This document shows positions 13,001 to 24,358 of a DNA stretch of 64,000 nt, piece after piece. The position numbers and the translations under genes are program-made. The notes beneath the pieces were generated by a model that was not told where the DNA came from, did not search any database, and saw nothing but the letters and a program-made list of their open reading frames with translations. The number at the start of each line of letters is the position of its first letter. The first letter of the stretch is position 1. The stretch comes from Baylisascaris procyonis (Eukaryota > Nematoda > Chromadorea > Rhabditida > Ascarididae), in NCBI GenBank assembly GCA_037389465.1, contig JAZARR010000082.1:6188501-6252500 (forward strand), written 5' to 3'.

Positions 13001-16000
13001 GGATTGCATTGATAAAGGTCATCAGATTCTGCGAGAAGCCTACGTGCTATGTGCTGCGTGAACTTCATATCAACACCAATTTGGAACATGAAAAGCACTG
13101 ACCATCCAGCAAACTAACATACTCTTTTAAATTTCACCTGTAGAAGGTGAACATCTATATTTTTTGAAGACGAGTGTATAGGCTATCCTATGTTTGCAGA
13201 TTATGGAGAATCCGCGTACCTTATTCGGTTCCACGGTAACGGTCCTCTCATTTCAACAAGCACATAGACCATCGACCAGAGATCATCGGGTCGTCCTTGT
13301 TCCATTCTAGTATGTGCACTGGCCGAACAATAACGAACGGTTCCGCTAAATGACATTTCTTTAAAAAATGCCTATAATATTTTAATTACGTGTGATGCTT
13401 GACTTTTGAAGCCTCTAAAATTCAAACACCCTTCCTTAAGTAGTAATTTTTTTCGATGGTTATAGTTATAGTTAGTTTTTATAGTTTGCTATAGTTTTTC
13501 TATAGTCGCTATCCTTTAATTCTTTTTATTATGAAGAATTTGTTTCTTATGCTTAAAAATCCATCTGGCATGGAAGTATAGTAAAAAAAGAGCTATTAGT
13601 ATTCGGAAAGAATCGTATATGAAACAAGAATACACTTATATTCCGAGGAATTTGAAAACAAAGAATAAATGTAGGTGAATCTCGCATAACCGCCACTAAA
13701 TTATAAATTTGTGCCATTAATTTAGAATAAATAAATAACGCTATTAATTTTTGCACGGATATACAAACGGCACAGTTGCTATTTATAAAACCTTTCGATA
13801 TAGCTAATTAGCAATAGCTAATTTATTTATATACCTTACCGAAATAATACTTTTGTTCGTGGTACCCTTAATTTAACCGTTCCACCACTGCTAAGAATAT
13901 ATTCTCTTGATAGACCAAAATCGAGAATGTGAATAATTCTCATCTCTTTACCACGTCGACCTACAGCTAAATTTGCTGGTTTCACATCTCGATGGATAAA
14001 GCCAACCTGAAATTTTCATTTACCGTTTATTTATTTGCATGAGTTCGCGCTGAATGTGAGAGGATTATATTCTCCTAAGAAATTTTTCTGTTGAAATATC
14101 AGTGTTAAGTGATAAATTATATACGCAGTCATATGAAATTTGCATAAAGTTTTCAATAAGTTGTGCTCATGTCGAGTCTATATTCTCCAAAAATTTTGCT
14201 TCATTCGTTGAAGCTTCAAGAAAAAAGCAATTGAGCCGCCTAACTTCAGCTAGCGCAATCTAGAGTTATAGATGATCGGAGAGGATGCATATACTGAACT
14301 TCGTCTATATTTAATTTTCAATTTTCCCAATAGATTCCAAAATTGGCACAAATTACACGACTTCGAATCGAGCAGCGAATATCTGAATGTTTCGTTCGAT
14401 GATAAAAATCAGTTCATGGAAGTATCTTTCAGTATGCAATCAGAAAGGAAGAAGAAACTATCAGATTGTTGAAAGCAAATAACAAAAAAAAACGATCATC
14501 TTAATACTAATTTCCTCTCTAATTGTCTAACCACTAACTTCATGCAATTGTTTTATACCGTAAAGGATGTTTATACCGACGCGAACTTGAGTCGATATAC
14601 TACATTGTCCACATTTTCTTAGAAGACAATTCAACGAGTGTCCAAATAATGTCATTACCATATATGAATATCTGCAAGTGTGTTACAGGTAAATAAACCA
14701 ATTATAAATGCTGCAGGTAAACCAATTATAACTTAGTGCCAGCTTTGTGCAGCCGCAACGATGCTATTTCACGTACATTATAAAGTCGCAGTATAAGCAA
14801 CATCTTTAATTATTAAGATGTCGATCTAGCATTAATCTAAAAATTGCAGTAAACAACCTATGATGGATTGTCAAAGAAAAAATCAACTGAATAATGCACT
14901 GCGCCTGGAAGCATACACATGTCAATGATGTACACGATAAGCGCTAAGTCATGGAATTTTTATTCATTTAAGGAAGGAAATGATAGAGCATTATGCATTG
15001 CATAGATATGTAAGAAAGTTTATATCTCTCAAGGCAAATAACAAAAAGTAAGATAAAATGAAATGGACTTCGTTTTTAGTTGTCCAGTCATTCATTCAAG
15101 TATCCGTTCCAATACCTGTCATAATAAAATGGACTAGTCATAATATCGTTCTAATAACATAGTATCTATTTTTTGATAGTACTAATAAATCCTCTCTCAA
15201 TAGCGATGATGTTTGTTCGTCGTTAGCGATTTAACGAAGCAAAACATGATGACATGCCACTTCAAAACATTACAAAATTAAGTGCTTTTGCTTGAATTGT
15301 TTGTTGCATTAATGATAATAACGCCCGTAGATTATCGCTCACTATGTATAAATCCAAAAATTAGAATAGAAAAATTTACGTTGATTTTTTTCCTGCTTGT
15401 AACAATTGAGCGATGTAACGCCGACCTTCCAATCGTCTCAAAACCTGAATATAATCATCTCATTGCTGCAAATGTTGCTGTGAATTAAAAATTCCTAAGG
15501 TTAATTACATTTACCCAAAGGATAGTGTACACCTAACTGAAATGACAACTAATGAACTAGTGAACTCCATATAATTTTATAAGAAATAGCGTCTAGACAA
15601 TTTAATTTTTCTGATTTGCCTCAAACTTACGAAAATATATCAGTTTTCCACTTAAGATATGGAAAACTGGTCAAGTCTTACTGGAAATTATCCTACTACT
15701 TTACGGTCATTAACCAATAAGATGAGCAATAACTAACTTATAGAAGCTCATAGAGATGATAGTCAATTGACTCAGTTTGCAAAATTATTCCGATTGGCTC
15801 AAAAACAAAATGCTAACCTGAACTTCCAATTTTAAAACGCTACCGCCTGGGACGAAATTCGATTCAGCTTTAAGTGCCGCCTGAATGCAGATCGCATCGA
15901 AAAATTGTATTTAGGGGACGGATGAATCAAATCTTTGGATTTTTGTATATCACTTAGCTATCTACCTAGAAAATATAGCTACTTCTAGTCTTAAAGTTTC

Positions 16001-16901
16001 AACTTTAACCAAAGTGAACACAGTGCAGGTAAGCCTAAACTATACAGAAATCCGTACACTTGCCGACACGTAGTAAGATTAAACTATGTCAGGTATAGTT
16101 GCAATATACCATATCGAATATCATATCGGAGAAAATCTTTGCTATAGTGTGAAAAATTCATTAAAAATGTCGGCCACTAATAAAAGACACAATAAAAAAC
16201 AAAACAGCTGTTATATTTGCTAATTTTCCTATATTATTCGCCTACTTAATAAATATGGAAATTGCTAAACCCTCAGATAGCGTTAATATTTTCATTATTA
16301 TTGTGTAGATAATTACGTGACCAGAAACAACAATATTTGTTTCTTTAAAGCAATGTTTGTTTCTAAAGCAATAAAGTGGTTATCATTAATTTCAGTACAA
16401 AATACCAGTTATTTCAGGTTTGCTGAGTATATATTTTTTGCAAGTTAAAAAACGTCCCTGTGGAAGGCAACGCGAGTCTAGACATTGTGCTAATCTCATC
16501 CTGTTATCAGCCACATATCGCTCCCTCCCTTCCACTCTGGTGTTTGGAGCCGTGTCATCGAGTTTGGTAACTGAAGGTCTGGATCGCTGGAGCCAAACCC
16601 CTTTGCATTGTATGGCTTTAGGCCTCCATAAGTAACACATCTCTATTAGCGAAGGTATTCAATTATGACGTAATTTGAATGCATCGATGCACAACAAGTT
16701 TTAAAGCCTAAATGAAAAGGTTTTCAATTGTCAATAAATGAAATTTGCTACTATATATCACCTTTGCCAACGTTTGAATATCTTGAACTTTATAGACGGA
16801 TCCACAGCCACCTTCGCCGAGTTTTTCGATTATTTTCCATCTTCTTCCAACAATTCTTCCATTACTCAATTCAATGGGACCCTCATCATTGGCGGCTGCA
16901 C
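9959..16901 (-). CDS. Tau-tubulin-kinase-like protein kinase (CK1 superfamily), 5' end missing, 3' end ambiguous
   Basis: Phase-consistent exons: 16901-16762, 15880-15818, 15444-15380, 14671-14539, 14006-13840, 13345-13220, 12934-12853, 12312-12215, then 11488 onward. Numbering from the first recognised exon, the glycine loop is [10 protein letters not shown] (27-36), the ATP lysine is in AALKAESN (K50), the catalytic loop is [10 protein letters not shown] (138-147), and DFG is at 162-164. CK1-type [11 protein letters not shown] replaces the APE region, followed by [10 protein letters not shown]-terminal TTBK-like landmarks are [15 protein letters not shown] and SDPFDWED. All catalytic residues are present, so it should be an active Ser/Thr kinase. 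Nematodes carry a large expansion of this family, many members being sperm-enriched (family knowledge); a germline role here is inference. The exon opening GCAGCCGCC needs an upstream exon ending in phase 1, which I did not find. From 11488 the frame can run on to a TAA at 11344, or splice to candidate last exons 10365-10255 or 10094-9959. Confidence 0.88.
10255..10365 (-). other. Candidate terminal exon of the kinase gene (alternative B)
   Basis: An acceptor-like TTCCAAG opens a 36-codon frame ([28 protein letters not shown]) ending in a TAA at 10255-10257, in phase 0. This matches a possible TAT|GTTTAT donor in the 11488 exon. It is Ser-rich and basic, plausible as a tail. It conflicts with alternative A unless the two are isoforms. 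Confidence 0.25.
16420..16640. other. GC-richer island inside the first recognised kinase intron
   Basis: About 220 bp between kinase exons 16901-16762 and 15880-15818 is visibly richer in G and C than its flanks and is open on both strands. I recognise no protein, no terminal repeats and no RNA polymerase III boxes. A fragment of a dispersed repeat is the simplest guess. Confidence 0.3.
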
Positions 16902-18034
16902 CTAAAATCGGGTTATAATATTTATTCAGTGTATTTCATTATTCCATCTCTCCATGCAAAAAAAAAGTTAAGTGATCGAAGTCGGAAAACCTTCTTACCT
17001 TCCAATCAAGTTGGACTATTAGTTTCTGTTGGTAAGTAGTGGATTACAGATGCCTATCTAATCTTCGAGCTGCTTGCTAATGATGTAACGTTGTATAGTC
17101 GTGGTTCTATGAATGTGTTTTGCGAGCACGCATCAGTGATCGTCGACGATGTTGAGGTGTGGACGAAGCGCATACTTGTATGTTTAGATCTGTCTGTCTG
17201 TGTCTGCGCTTGTCTGCTCGGTATGCTTGTAAGTGACGTTGACATCATTCAGCTCATAATTCTAAAGCACTGTAATCAGGACTTTGATATGCATGCCACT
17301 CCTTACTACAGCTTTCTACGTGCTTATAATTTCAGTAAAAATGAGCAAACGCGACTCAGATGTTCCTTCCCCAAGACGTGCTCCAACTTGCAAATTACAC
17401 ATCCATCTTGGGTATCGAACCCTGTCCGATCATGACATATCTAGGCAAAATGAGAACTTCTTTTCGTTCCTTGCTAGAACTGTCGTAACTAGAGCGGAAA
17501 AAAAGCAGAAAATTTGTTATAACAACAAATGTGCTGTAGTGAGCGAGAGGTGAAGAGATCATGAGGAGAGGGAAAGAAAGAGGGGTGAAGAGAGAGAATA
17601 ACTGATGTATTTGCTTGATGCAGTGACAAGTATGACATGCTACAGAAATGAAAATGCATATTGACAATGAGCCAATAACGATATGCACAACTTTTGAAGA
17701 CTAAAAGAACAAAGAGGAATTCATTCGAAAGCGAAGAGATAAAAGTGTAGAAAAATATTTTTGGCAAGATGAGGTGGTAGGGTTGGGGAAGGTTAAATTA
17801 GAAGAGGAATAAGAGAGTCAGCAAAACATGAATGAAAATAAAATGTCCAATAGAGCTTCTAAACCAGTCATTACGCCTATAACCAACGAAAAATGAAGTA
17901 AGACCGCAGCACGATTTTCAAAGTTTTTGGCGAAAAAAAAGAATACTAAGCGAACAAAAACAATTTTATATTTCCGATAATAGAACGACAGTACACATTC
18001 TTCAAATTTCAGCTATTCAGATGCGCAAATAAGA

Positions 18035-18520
18035 CTTATGGGCGTGGCAGTGTGGCGTACTGGGTTGGGCGTTAGACTCCCAGTCAGGAGGGTGCAGGTT
18101 CGACCCACGCCTGCGTCTCGAGGGTTTTCTAAGACTTGTCGCATTCTGCGCTCGTTTCTCAACCAATCTTGTAAGCCCTTTCTTGTCATAGAGGGGACAG
18201 TTCCTTGATAGGCTGAGCTGGGTTGTAATGAATGAAGTTGAATCTATCAAATAGCACTCAGGTTCGATCCCCGCCTGCGTCAGGAGTTTTCTAAGATTTG
18301 TCGAGTTCTGCGGTCGATTCTCAATCAGGCGGCTCACAAGCCTTTCGGGTCACAGAGTTTGCCTTCTTCGTGGGGAGTTTAGTTCCATCAAAAGATCGGC
18401 TGTAAACGCTGTGAGGTTTGTGGGCTAAAGCAGCTTAACGATTAGACTGAACCGGGTCATACTGAATTATGTTGAATCTACCAAATAGTACAAAGGTTCG
18501 ACCCCTGCATGGCTCAGGAG
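18035..18520 (+). mobile_element. Tandem tRNA-derived SINE-like units (three B-box copies)
   Basis: Three RNA polymerase III B-box matches lie about 165-235 bp apart: GGTTCGACC at 18097, GGTTCGATCC at 18261 and GGTTCGACCC at 18495. The first is preceded by a tRNA-like stretch from 18041 (GGCGTGGC, an A-box-like GTGGCGTACTGGGTTGG, ACTCCCAGTC). The first two are followed by the same body, TTTTCTAAGAYTTGTCG plus TTCTGCG and TCTCAA. The second and third share a leader, GTTGAATCTAYCAAATAG. A tRNA-like head joined to an unrelated, repeated body is the usual architecture of a SINE. The head is not a working tRNA: no T-stem fits between the TTCGACC loop and the acceptor stem. Confidence 0.6.
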
Positions 18521-19041
18521 TGGCTTCACTCATCCCATTTTGTACCACGCACAAAAGTGGAGGAGAGGCTTCACCCCACCCTCTATGTAACTTACACAAA
18601 CGGGATGGGGAACAGCACCCAACTTCCCATCCCCGCAACTCCAATCGACCGCTTCAGCCATTGAGCCAATTCTAACACGCAATCCCTTTCATTTTCACCC
18701 GTCTTCATAATGAAATTGTCATATTTCATAGTGAAATGGTCACAACCCACTAGCCTGCTACCTTACACATCTATGAGCGATTGTGTCCAATGGGTTCACT
18801 CGAAGAGTACTTCCCTAGATACCAAACTTGTGGGGAAGGCCCACAAATGTAAGAAATTGTGAGAGTGAGAATTTCCCCTCAAAATTTCGAGCACACTTTT
18901 CACCACCACACACCACACCGATCCGGCTGCCCAACGAACTCATCCAAGAGAGTCGGCAGAGGAAAGAATAGAAAGAAATTCAAAATTCCACCACTTTAAA
19001 GAGAATTATCGTTGGAACTAGGAAAAACGGGATTAGCGATC

Positions 19042-19167
<126 letters not shown>

Positions 19168-19439
19168 GTCAAACGAGGTCGGATCACCGATAAATATTGC
19201 CAACCTTGCGCTCGTCCCTGCTGCATTTAGCGAAAGGCTTACAACGACAACCACCTACAAAAGTATCTTATAAAAACATTGAGTGTGATATAATCAACAG
19301 CATGTGAAATATTAATATGGAAAGCAGTGCCGAAAAGGTTTGAATATATTTGAGAAATTTGCACATTATTGAGCTATTCTCATTATTTGAATTCCTCACT
19401 ACCAATCGGTAGTGTAAATGCAATGAAAACGATGAAGCA

Positions 19440-21292
19440 ATTTTATTACTTTATTATTTTCCCAGTTTCCAATTGATCCGATAACCTCTCAGTTGATCTT
19501 GATAAATTCAGTGAACAATTGAGATTGTTGCAACTAAATATATCTCATCAAAAGTGTCATTTGTTTCATTTAAATTTTCACTAAGATCAGATGACTCGAC
19601 TTTTTTATCTGTTGATGACGGCATCGGTAATGTTGTGTAGAGGCAATGCTCTGAAATTGCTTCGAAGACGTTTAAAATTGTAAATTGCATTCTACGAGCA
19701 TCATTTCCATACAGTTCACTCAATTTACCGTTGATCTATTCCGGATTATGCATTCAGATGTGATATTTTCATCGTTTTCCTTATGCAAATGTTGTGGAAA
19801 ATGTTCAAGAACACTTCCATTCGCTTGACATTTTCTAAGTTTTTCCTCGGACCCTTTTTATTTGATTTTCCCACTCATTTACAATGTTTTGATCTTGAAA
19901 CTTTCGAGTACTGTAAAATGAAGTTTGTTTGATCTTATTTTGTTCTATGAAAAACTGGGCGGCCATTTTGACCTACCCTTCAAAGGGACATCTTTTCGCC
20001 CCCTGAGGGGCACAAGCGAAGAACTCACAGACACTAGTTTATATACACAATGTTCTCCACAAGTGGTGTCTTTTATAGTTCTTTGTTCACGTTAACTCGT
20101 GAACGAAGAACTTATTGCTTTCACTCATTCTTTTAGCTCGCTTGTTTCTGTAATGTCAGATATTTGGCCTCTGTTTCACTTTTTCACTATTCATCAAGTT
20201 CAGAATAGAGTAGTTAGAAATCTTCGTTTAAATGGAATTATGTGGGAAAAATTCCAATTTTCAGGTTTCCAAAATCAGAAATTACTCGGTAACTGTGCAT
20301 TTTTTCTTTGTAGTTTTTAAATGAATTCATATAACTATACTTCCTCATTGAATTTCGAACTGAATGAAATAATATATCGCTGATTCTTCGATATTTATTT
20401 GCTTGTTTCTCTTCATCATTCGTTCCGCAAATAATTTGAGCACATTCATCAATATTTCTATTAAATGTTTATTATTCATTTTATTTTGTTTATTTTAGTC
20501 TTTTTTATTGTTATTTCATTTCCATAAGTTATTTTATTGATATTAATTCGTGATATCTCAAAGAAAATAATTGAGAGAATATAAGGAGCAATTGCTGTCG
20601 CATATGAAAACATTTTAATCATTCCCACTGAAGATTCTACTAGCGATTTCGATATACTGCGCTACCATTGTGAAATTTGATAACCTACCAATGTACAGAA
20701 ACTCAAACCTTCTGACTGTCATTTTTTTGAGTATTCGATATTGTTGATGCTTCAATTTCCGAACGATTTGTGACCAGGCCATTTCCTTTATTTTCATTGC
20801 GATTTCCGATTTCTGGACTTTTTCAATTCTGTTATTTCCGGTCTCGTGGATTCATCTCATTCGGATCTGCTCCTAATATTAATATCATAATTAGCGCTCG
20901 CCATAAACGTCGTATTCTTATTGTAGTCAATGCCGTCAATGCCTCTAGTATGCTAAATGCCTCAATTGATCGATCTCAGTTGACCATTCTTATCTAGTAA
21001 CCCTGTCGATCATCGAGCAACGCCCCACCGATCTTTCGTACCCCGATTGTTCATTTAACCTTGAACATCTCTGATAACTCCGATTCTTTGTGGGCATAGA
21101 ACGCGCTGATCATGGCATGTGCTCTCTCTCAGTGAATATATCGATATCGACTTACAATATTCCTTATTCCATTGTTTTTTCTTGATTTCTTTGACAGCTC
21201 ATTCAAACACGCGATGGTAAAGGAATGGATGAAGAATTTGAAAGAGAACAGAAATTGCATGGTCAAAAGACGCGCTGACTTTGTATATGCAT
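19440..21292 (+). mobile_element. Non-LTR retrotransposon-derived repeat, copy A
   Basis: The 5' part (about 19495-20100) aligns by eye with 28640-29345, which is continuous with a recognisable decayed reverse transcriptase. In both copies the translated strip (RRRLKLVNCILRA here, SKAFKIVNSILRV there) resembles the region after the RT palm in CR1/Jockey-type elements. A CGCCCCCTGAGGGGC hairpin flanked by TTCGC/GCGAA follows at about 19996-20020. From 19887 to 21289 the sequence is repeated almost unchanged at 38796-40201. Frames are interrupted by stops, so this is a non-functional relic. The element type is inferred from the linked RT, not from this copy alone. Confidence 0.65.
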
Positions 21293-21960
21293 TTAACGCA
21301 CACGAACACTTTAACACTTGTAAATATTTTTAGTTATTTCCAAGTTGATGAAATATAGTTTAGAAGATCGTCATATGGCGGACGTTGTAATCAGCAAGTT
21401 TTTCATGGCTCTATCTTGAGTGATTTCCGAGTTGAAACTAGTAGACAGACTGATGCTATGCATATATACGGACGTGTAGACACCGTGCACCCACGCCACA
21501 TCGCAGTGATGCACCTTTAAAAAAGAATAGAATTTAATCAGCTAATTGTTAGAGTTTTATTAGTTGCCAGCGACAACTCTTCTCGTTTTGATGTTTTTGA
21601 CATTGTTCCGCTTACGATTCTTAAATTATAGACAGTCAAATATTCCATATTTAACTGCTCATAATTTGCACTGTCACGTTTCGCTTCTCACTGAGAAATG
21701 CTCCGCATCCGTTGTGAAGTTCCGCTCTTAACTTTCTAAACAGTTCCAATTAAATGAATATTGCATAAGAAGCTTAATTTGCTCGTTTATGTCGAGAATT
21801 ATGCACAATGTATACCTGAAACTTGCATATCCCCTTATTGCGCATTTAATTTTAGGTTAATGTGACTGATCACACCTCAGTTAATAGAACGGATTAAATC
21901 ATTGATGGGATCATCTGTGGGTCAAGCGGTTGTGGAGCGAATCAAAGAAGTTCAGTTGCG

Positions 21961-24234
21961 ATGCTTCGTGTCGTCGTATGGGTTAGCGTGCTAAGGTAGG
22001 AAAATTGCTATTTCTTGTCGCATCACATCTCTTCCTTCTTACAGCACAAGAGCTTGTAGTAGACCGTGAAATTGCCTCTTCAAAGATATTTTGTTGCCCT
22101 CAGAAGTGCACTTTATGTTTTTGGCAATTTGTTGCAAAATGGCGTATGAAACCGCTAAATTTACGACGATGAACTCTGATGCTAAGATCTTTGTCTTACA
22201 GTGAGCACTACTTAAAAATAGCTTCGATCTCGGATTTGTATATCACTGTAGCATAGATTATTTTAGTGTGCGAAATATGTTTTGCTTCGAGTTTCTCCTG
22301 CCGCACATAGAGACAGAGTACACATTCCATGATGAATTTATTTGGCCTGATCAACCATTTCAATTGAGCTGTTCGGACAACCACAGTTCTTGGTCAAGTA
22401 GACCTTCAACCTTCTCAGTTGGAGCCATGTAAGTGGTATAACTGATCAACGTTCGTCAAACGTACATAAGATGATAATGCTCTTTGACGTCATTTTCACT
22501 TATATCCTTGATGTCATTTTCACTATATCGCATGATCGCTAATCATTCAAAGCTTTGCTAATGTACGAGCTAGCAGTTACACCTATGGACTGATGGAAAA
22601 GTTTTTCCGTGTCCAAAGTTGTCGCACGTGAAGTCTCTATCAGCTAGATGACTCGCTCGCACGTATTCGCAACCCATCATGCTTGCAGAGGCCTCGTGGA
22701 ACTCCCTCCGCCGCGAGCCCTCTGCAAGCTCGAAAAGCTCCTCGGCACCCTAGGGGAAGCATCACTTCACATGGCGAGTCCTTCGTGAACGGGAGACCGC
22801 TTGCGTACACTAGTCTGAACACAACTGGATTATTTAATTCCACGAGGTCATATTTCGAGAAGCATCTTGCGCAATTCGAGACTTGTACACAGGAACGCTG
22901 CGATGAAGAAGGACAATTCAACGATAAACTTTTTCACATATTCTCTTCTCGCTGAGTTGGTGTGATTTTTTTCAAGAAATCGTAGGGCTACTGGGTGGTT
23001 ACACTAGTCTTTGAGGACAAGTGGTCATTTATTGAAGTTCCTTCGGCATCTCACAATACCTTCATCAGATTCTGCTCACCGATGAATGTGTGTGAAATGT
23101 TCTAGTGGCTGGACTTCCGCAGCGTTGATTCAAAGTTCGCCACAGATTACCTGTAGTTAATATTTATTCTATTATTATATGCTACCAAGCAGACAGCAGC
23201 TCACCTATTTCATTGCGTATATAATCACACTGCAAAATGCACGTCGATTATTGATTTCTAGAGAGTTTTGCTGCTCTTTTGGTAATGACCTCAATCGGTT
23301 ACATTTAGTCATATGGCGTCTTTCAGGAAACGATTAATCATTGATGGTGAGCAACTTTATGTCGCATGGGGCGACGAGGGTGAGCAATTCTGTTGCGAGG
23401 ACCTAAGCGGCGGTCGTGGCGACTGCTATACAATCAGTAAGAAATGCTGCGGATTATTCCGCTTTTGAGTGAAAATTAATAAGAAATAAGTTTACCACTG
23501 CAAGTTATTTTCAAAAAGCGTATTCATCGGATAGAGAATCACTAGGCATATGAAATGTCCTGCTGCAACAATGATGGCTTCATCGGAAAGCAAGTCACTA
23601 GCTTATCATACTCTCCTTTGACGTTTTCTTTTTCGCTCATAAATTTAACCAAACCGCTTCTCGTTGATGCTTTCTCACTGCTTAGCGAAATGATTCAGCA
23701 GAATTTATAGTTAGACATCGCTTTTCATCTCTCCCTGTTGTGTCCTCATATGTCATGATTTTTACCTAGCGTTTCGCTTCTCCCCAAATCACAACGAATA
23801 TCAAACGTTAAAGGCAAATGCTGTTTTGCAAGTAATACCTAAAAATATGCTTTTCCATGCTAATGTCCGGCTTAGCGTAATATTTCTTGATAGAATACAA
23901 AAACTGCTCGAATTCGAAATGCAAAAACGGCGGCGAGTGTATTGAAATAGACGATGGGACCGGTTTTCCTCATTACGATTGTCACTGCCCATACAAAACG
24001 AGAGGTTTCGATTGTGGAGAAAGTACGTTTTTGATTATGAAACTTTAAATACTTTCCCTTGAAAGATGAAGCCTTAATAAATATTATTGACTCATACTGT
24101 CTTTCTCGTTTTGTTTTGACCGCAAGGTGACACATAACTTTTGAAGAGAGGCAGTTCCATGTGTATCGCGGTCGTGTGTGGAGGATATGCAGTATTCATT
24201 CGGATGGCATATATGTAATAATTCATACCTAGAT

Positions 24235-24277
<43 letters not shown>

Positions 24278-24282
24278 TTGAA

Positions 24283-24358
<76 letters not shown>

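Noticed and set aside
17395..17430. Minus-strand GGGTTCGATACCC as a third tRNA/SINE locus
   Set aside because: A B-box-like match alone, with no A-box at the right distance.
17341..17440. Plus-strand exon starting ATGAGCAAACGCGACTCAGA after a TTTCAG
   Set aside because: The frame (MSKRDSDVPSPRRAPTCK) has an acceptor just before its ATG, but no downstream exon joins it and the EGF gene has its own start at 21961. Kept only as a curiosity.
18041..18111. A functional tRNA gene
   Set aside because: GGCGTGG and CCACGCC could form an acceptor stem and a TTCGACC loop is present, but no T-stem fits between loop and acceptor, and the unit recurs with a SINE-like body.
20099..20320. Protein-coding gene in the 1.4 kb repeat (also 39008-39229)
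   Set aside because: Identical frames occur in both copies simply because the DNA is duplicated; no domain, splice site or codon signal supports them.
22683..22955. Coding exon of the EGF gene
   Set aside because: Joining it would need splice sites that are not there, and exons 22267-22428 and 23327-23436 already join in phase.
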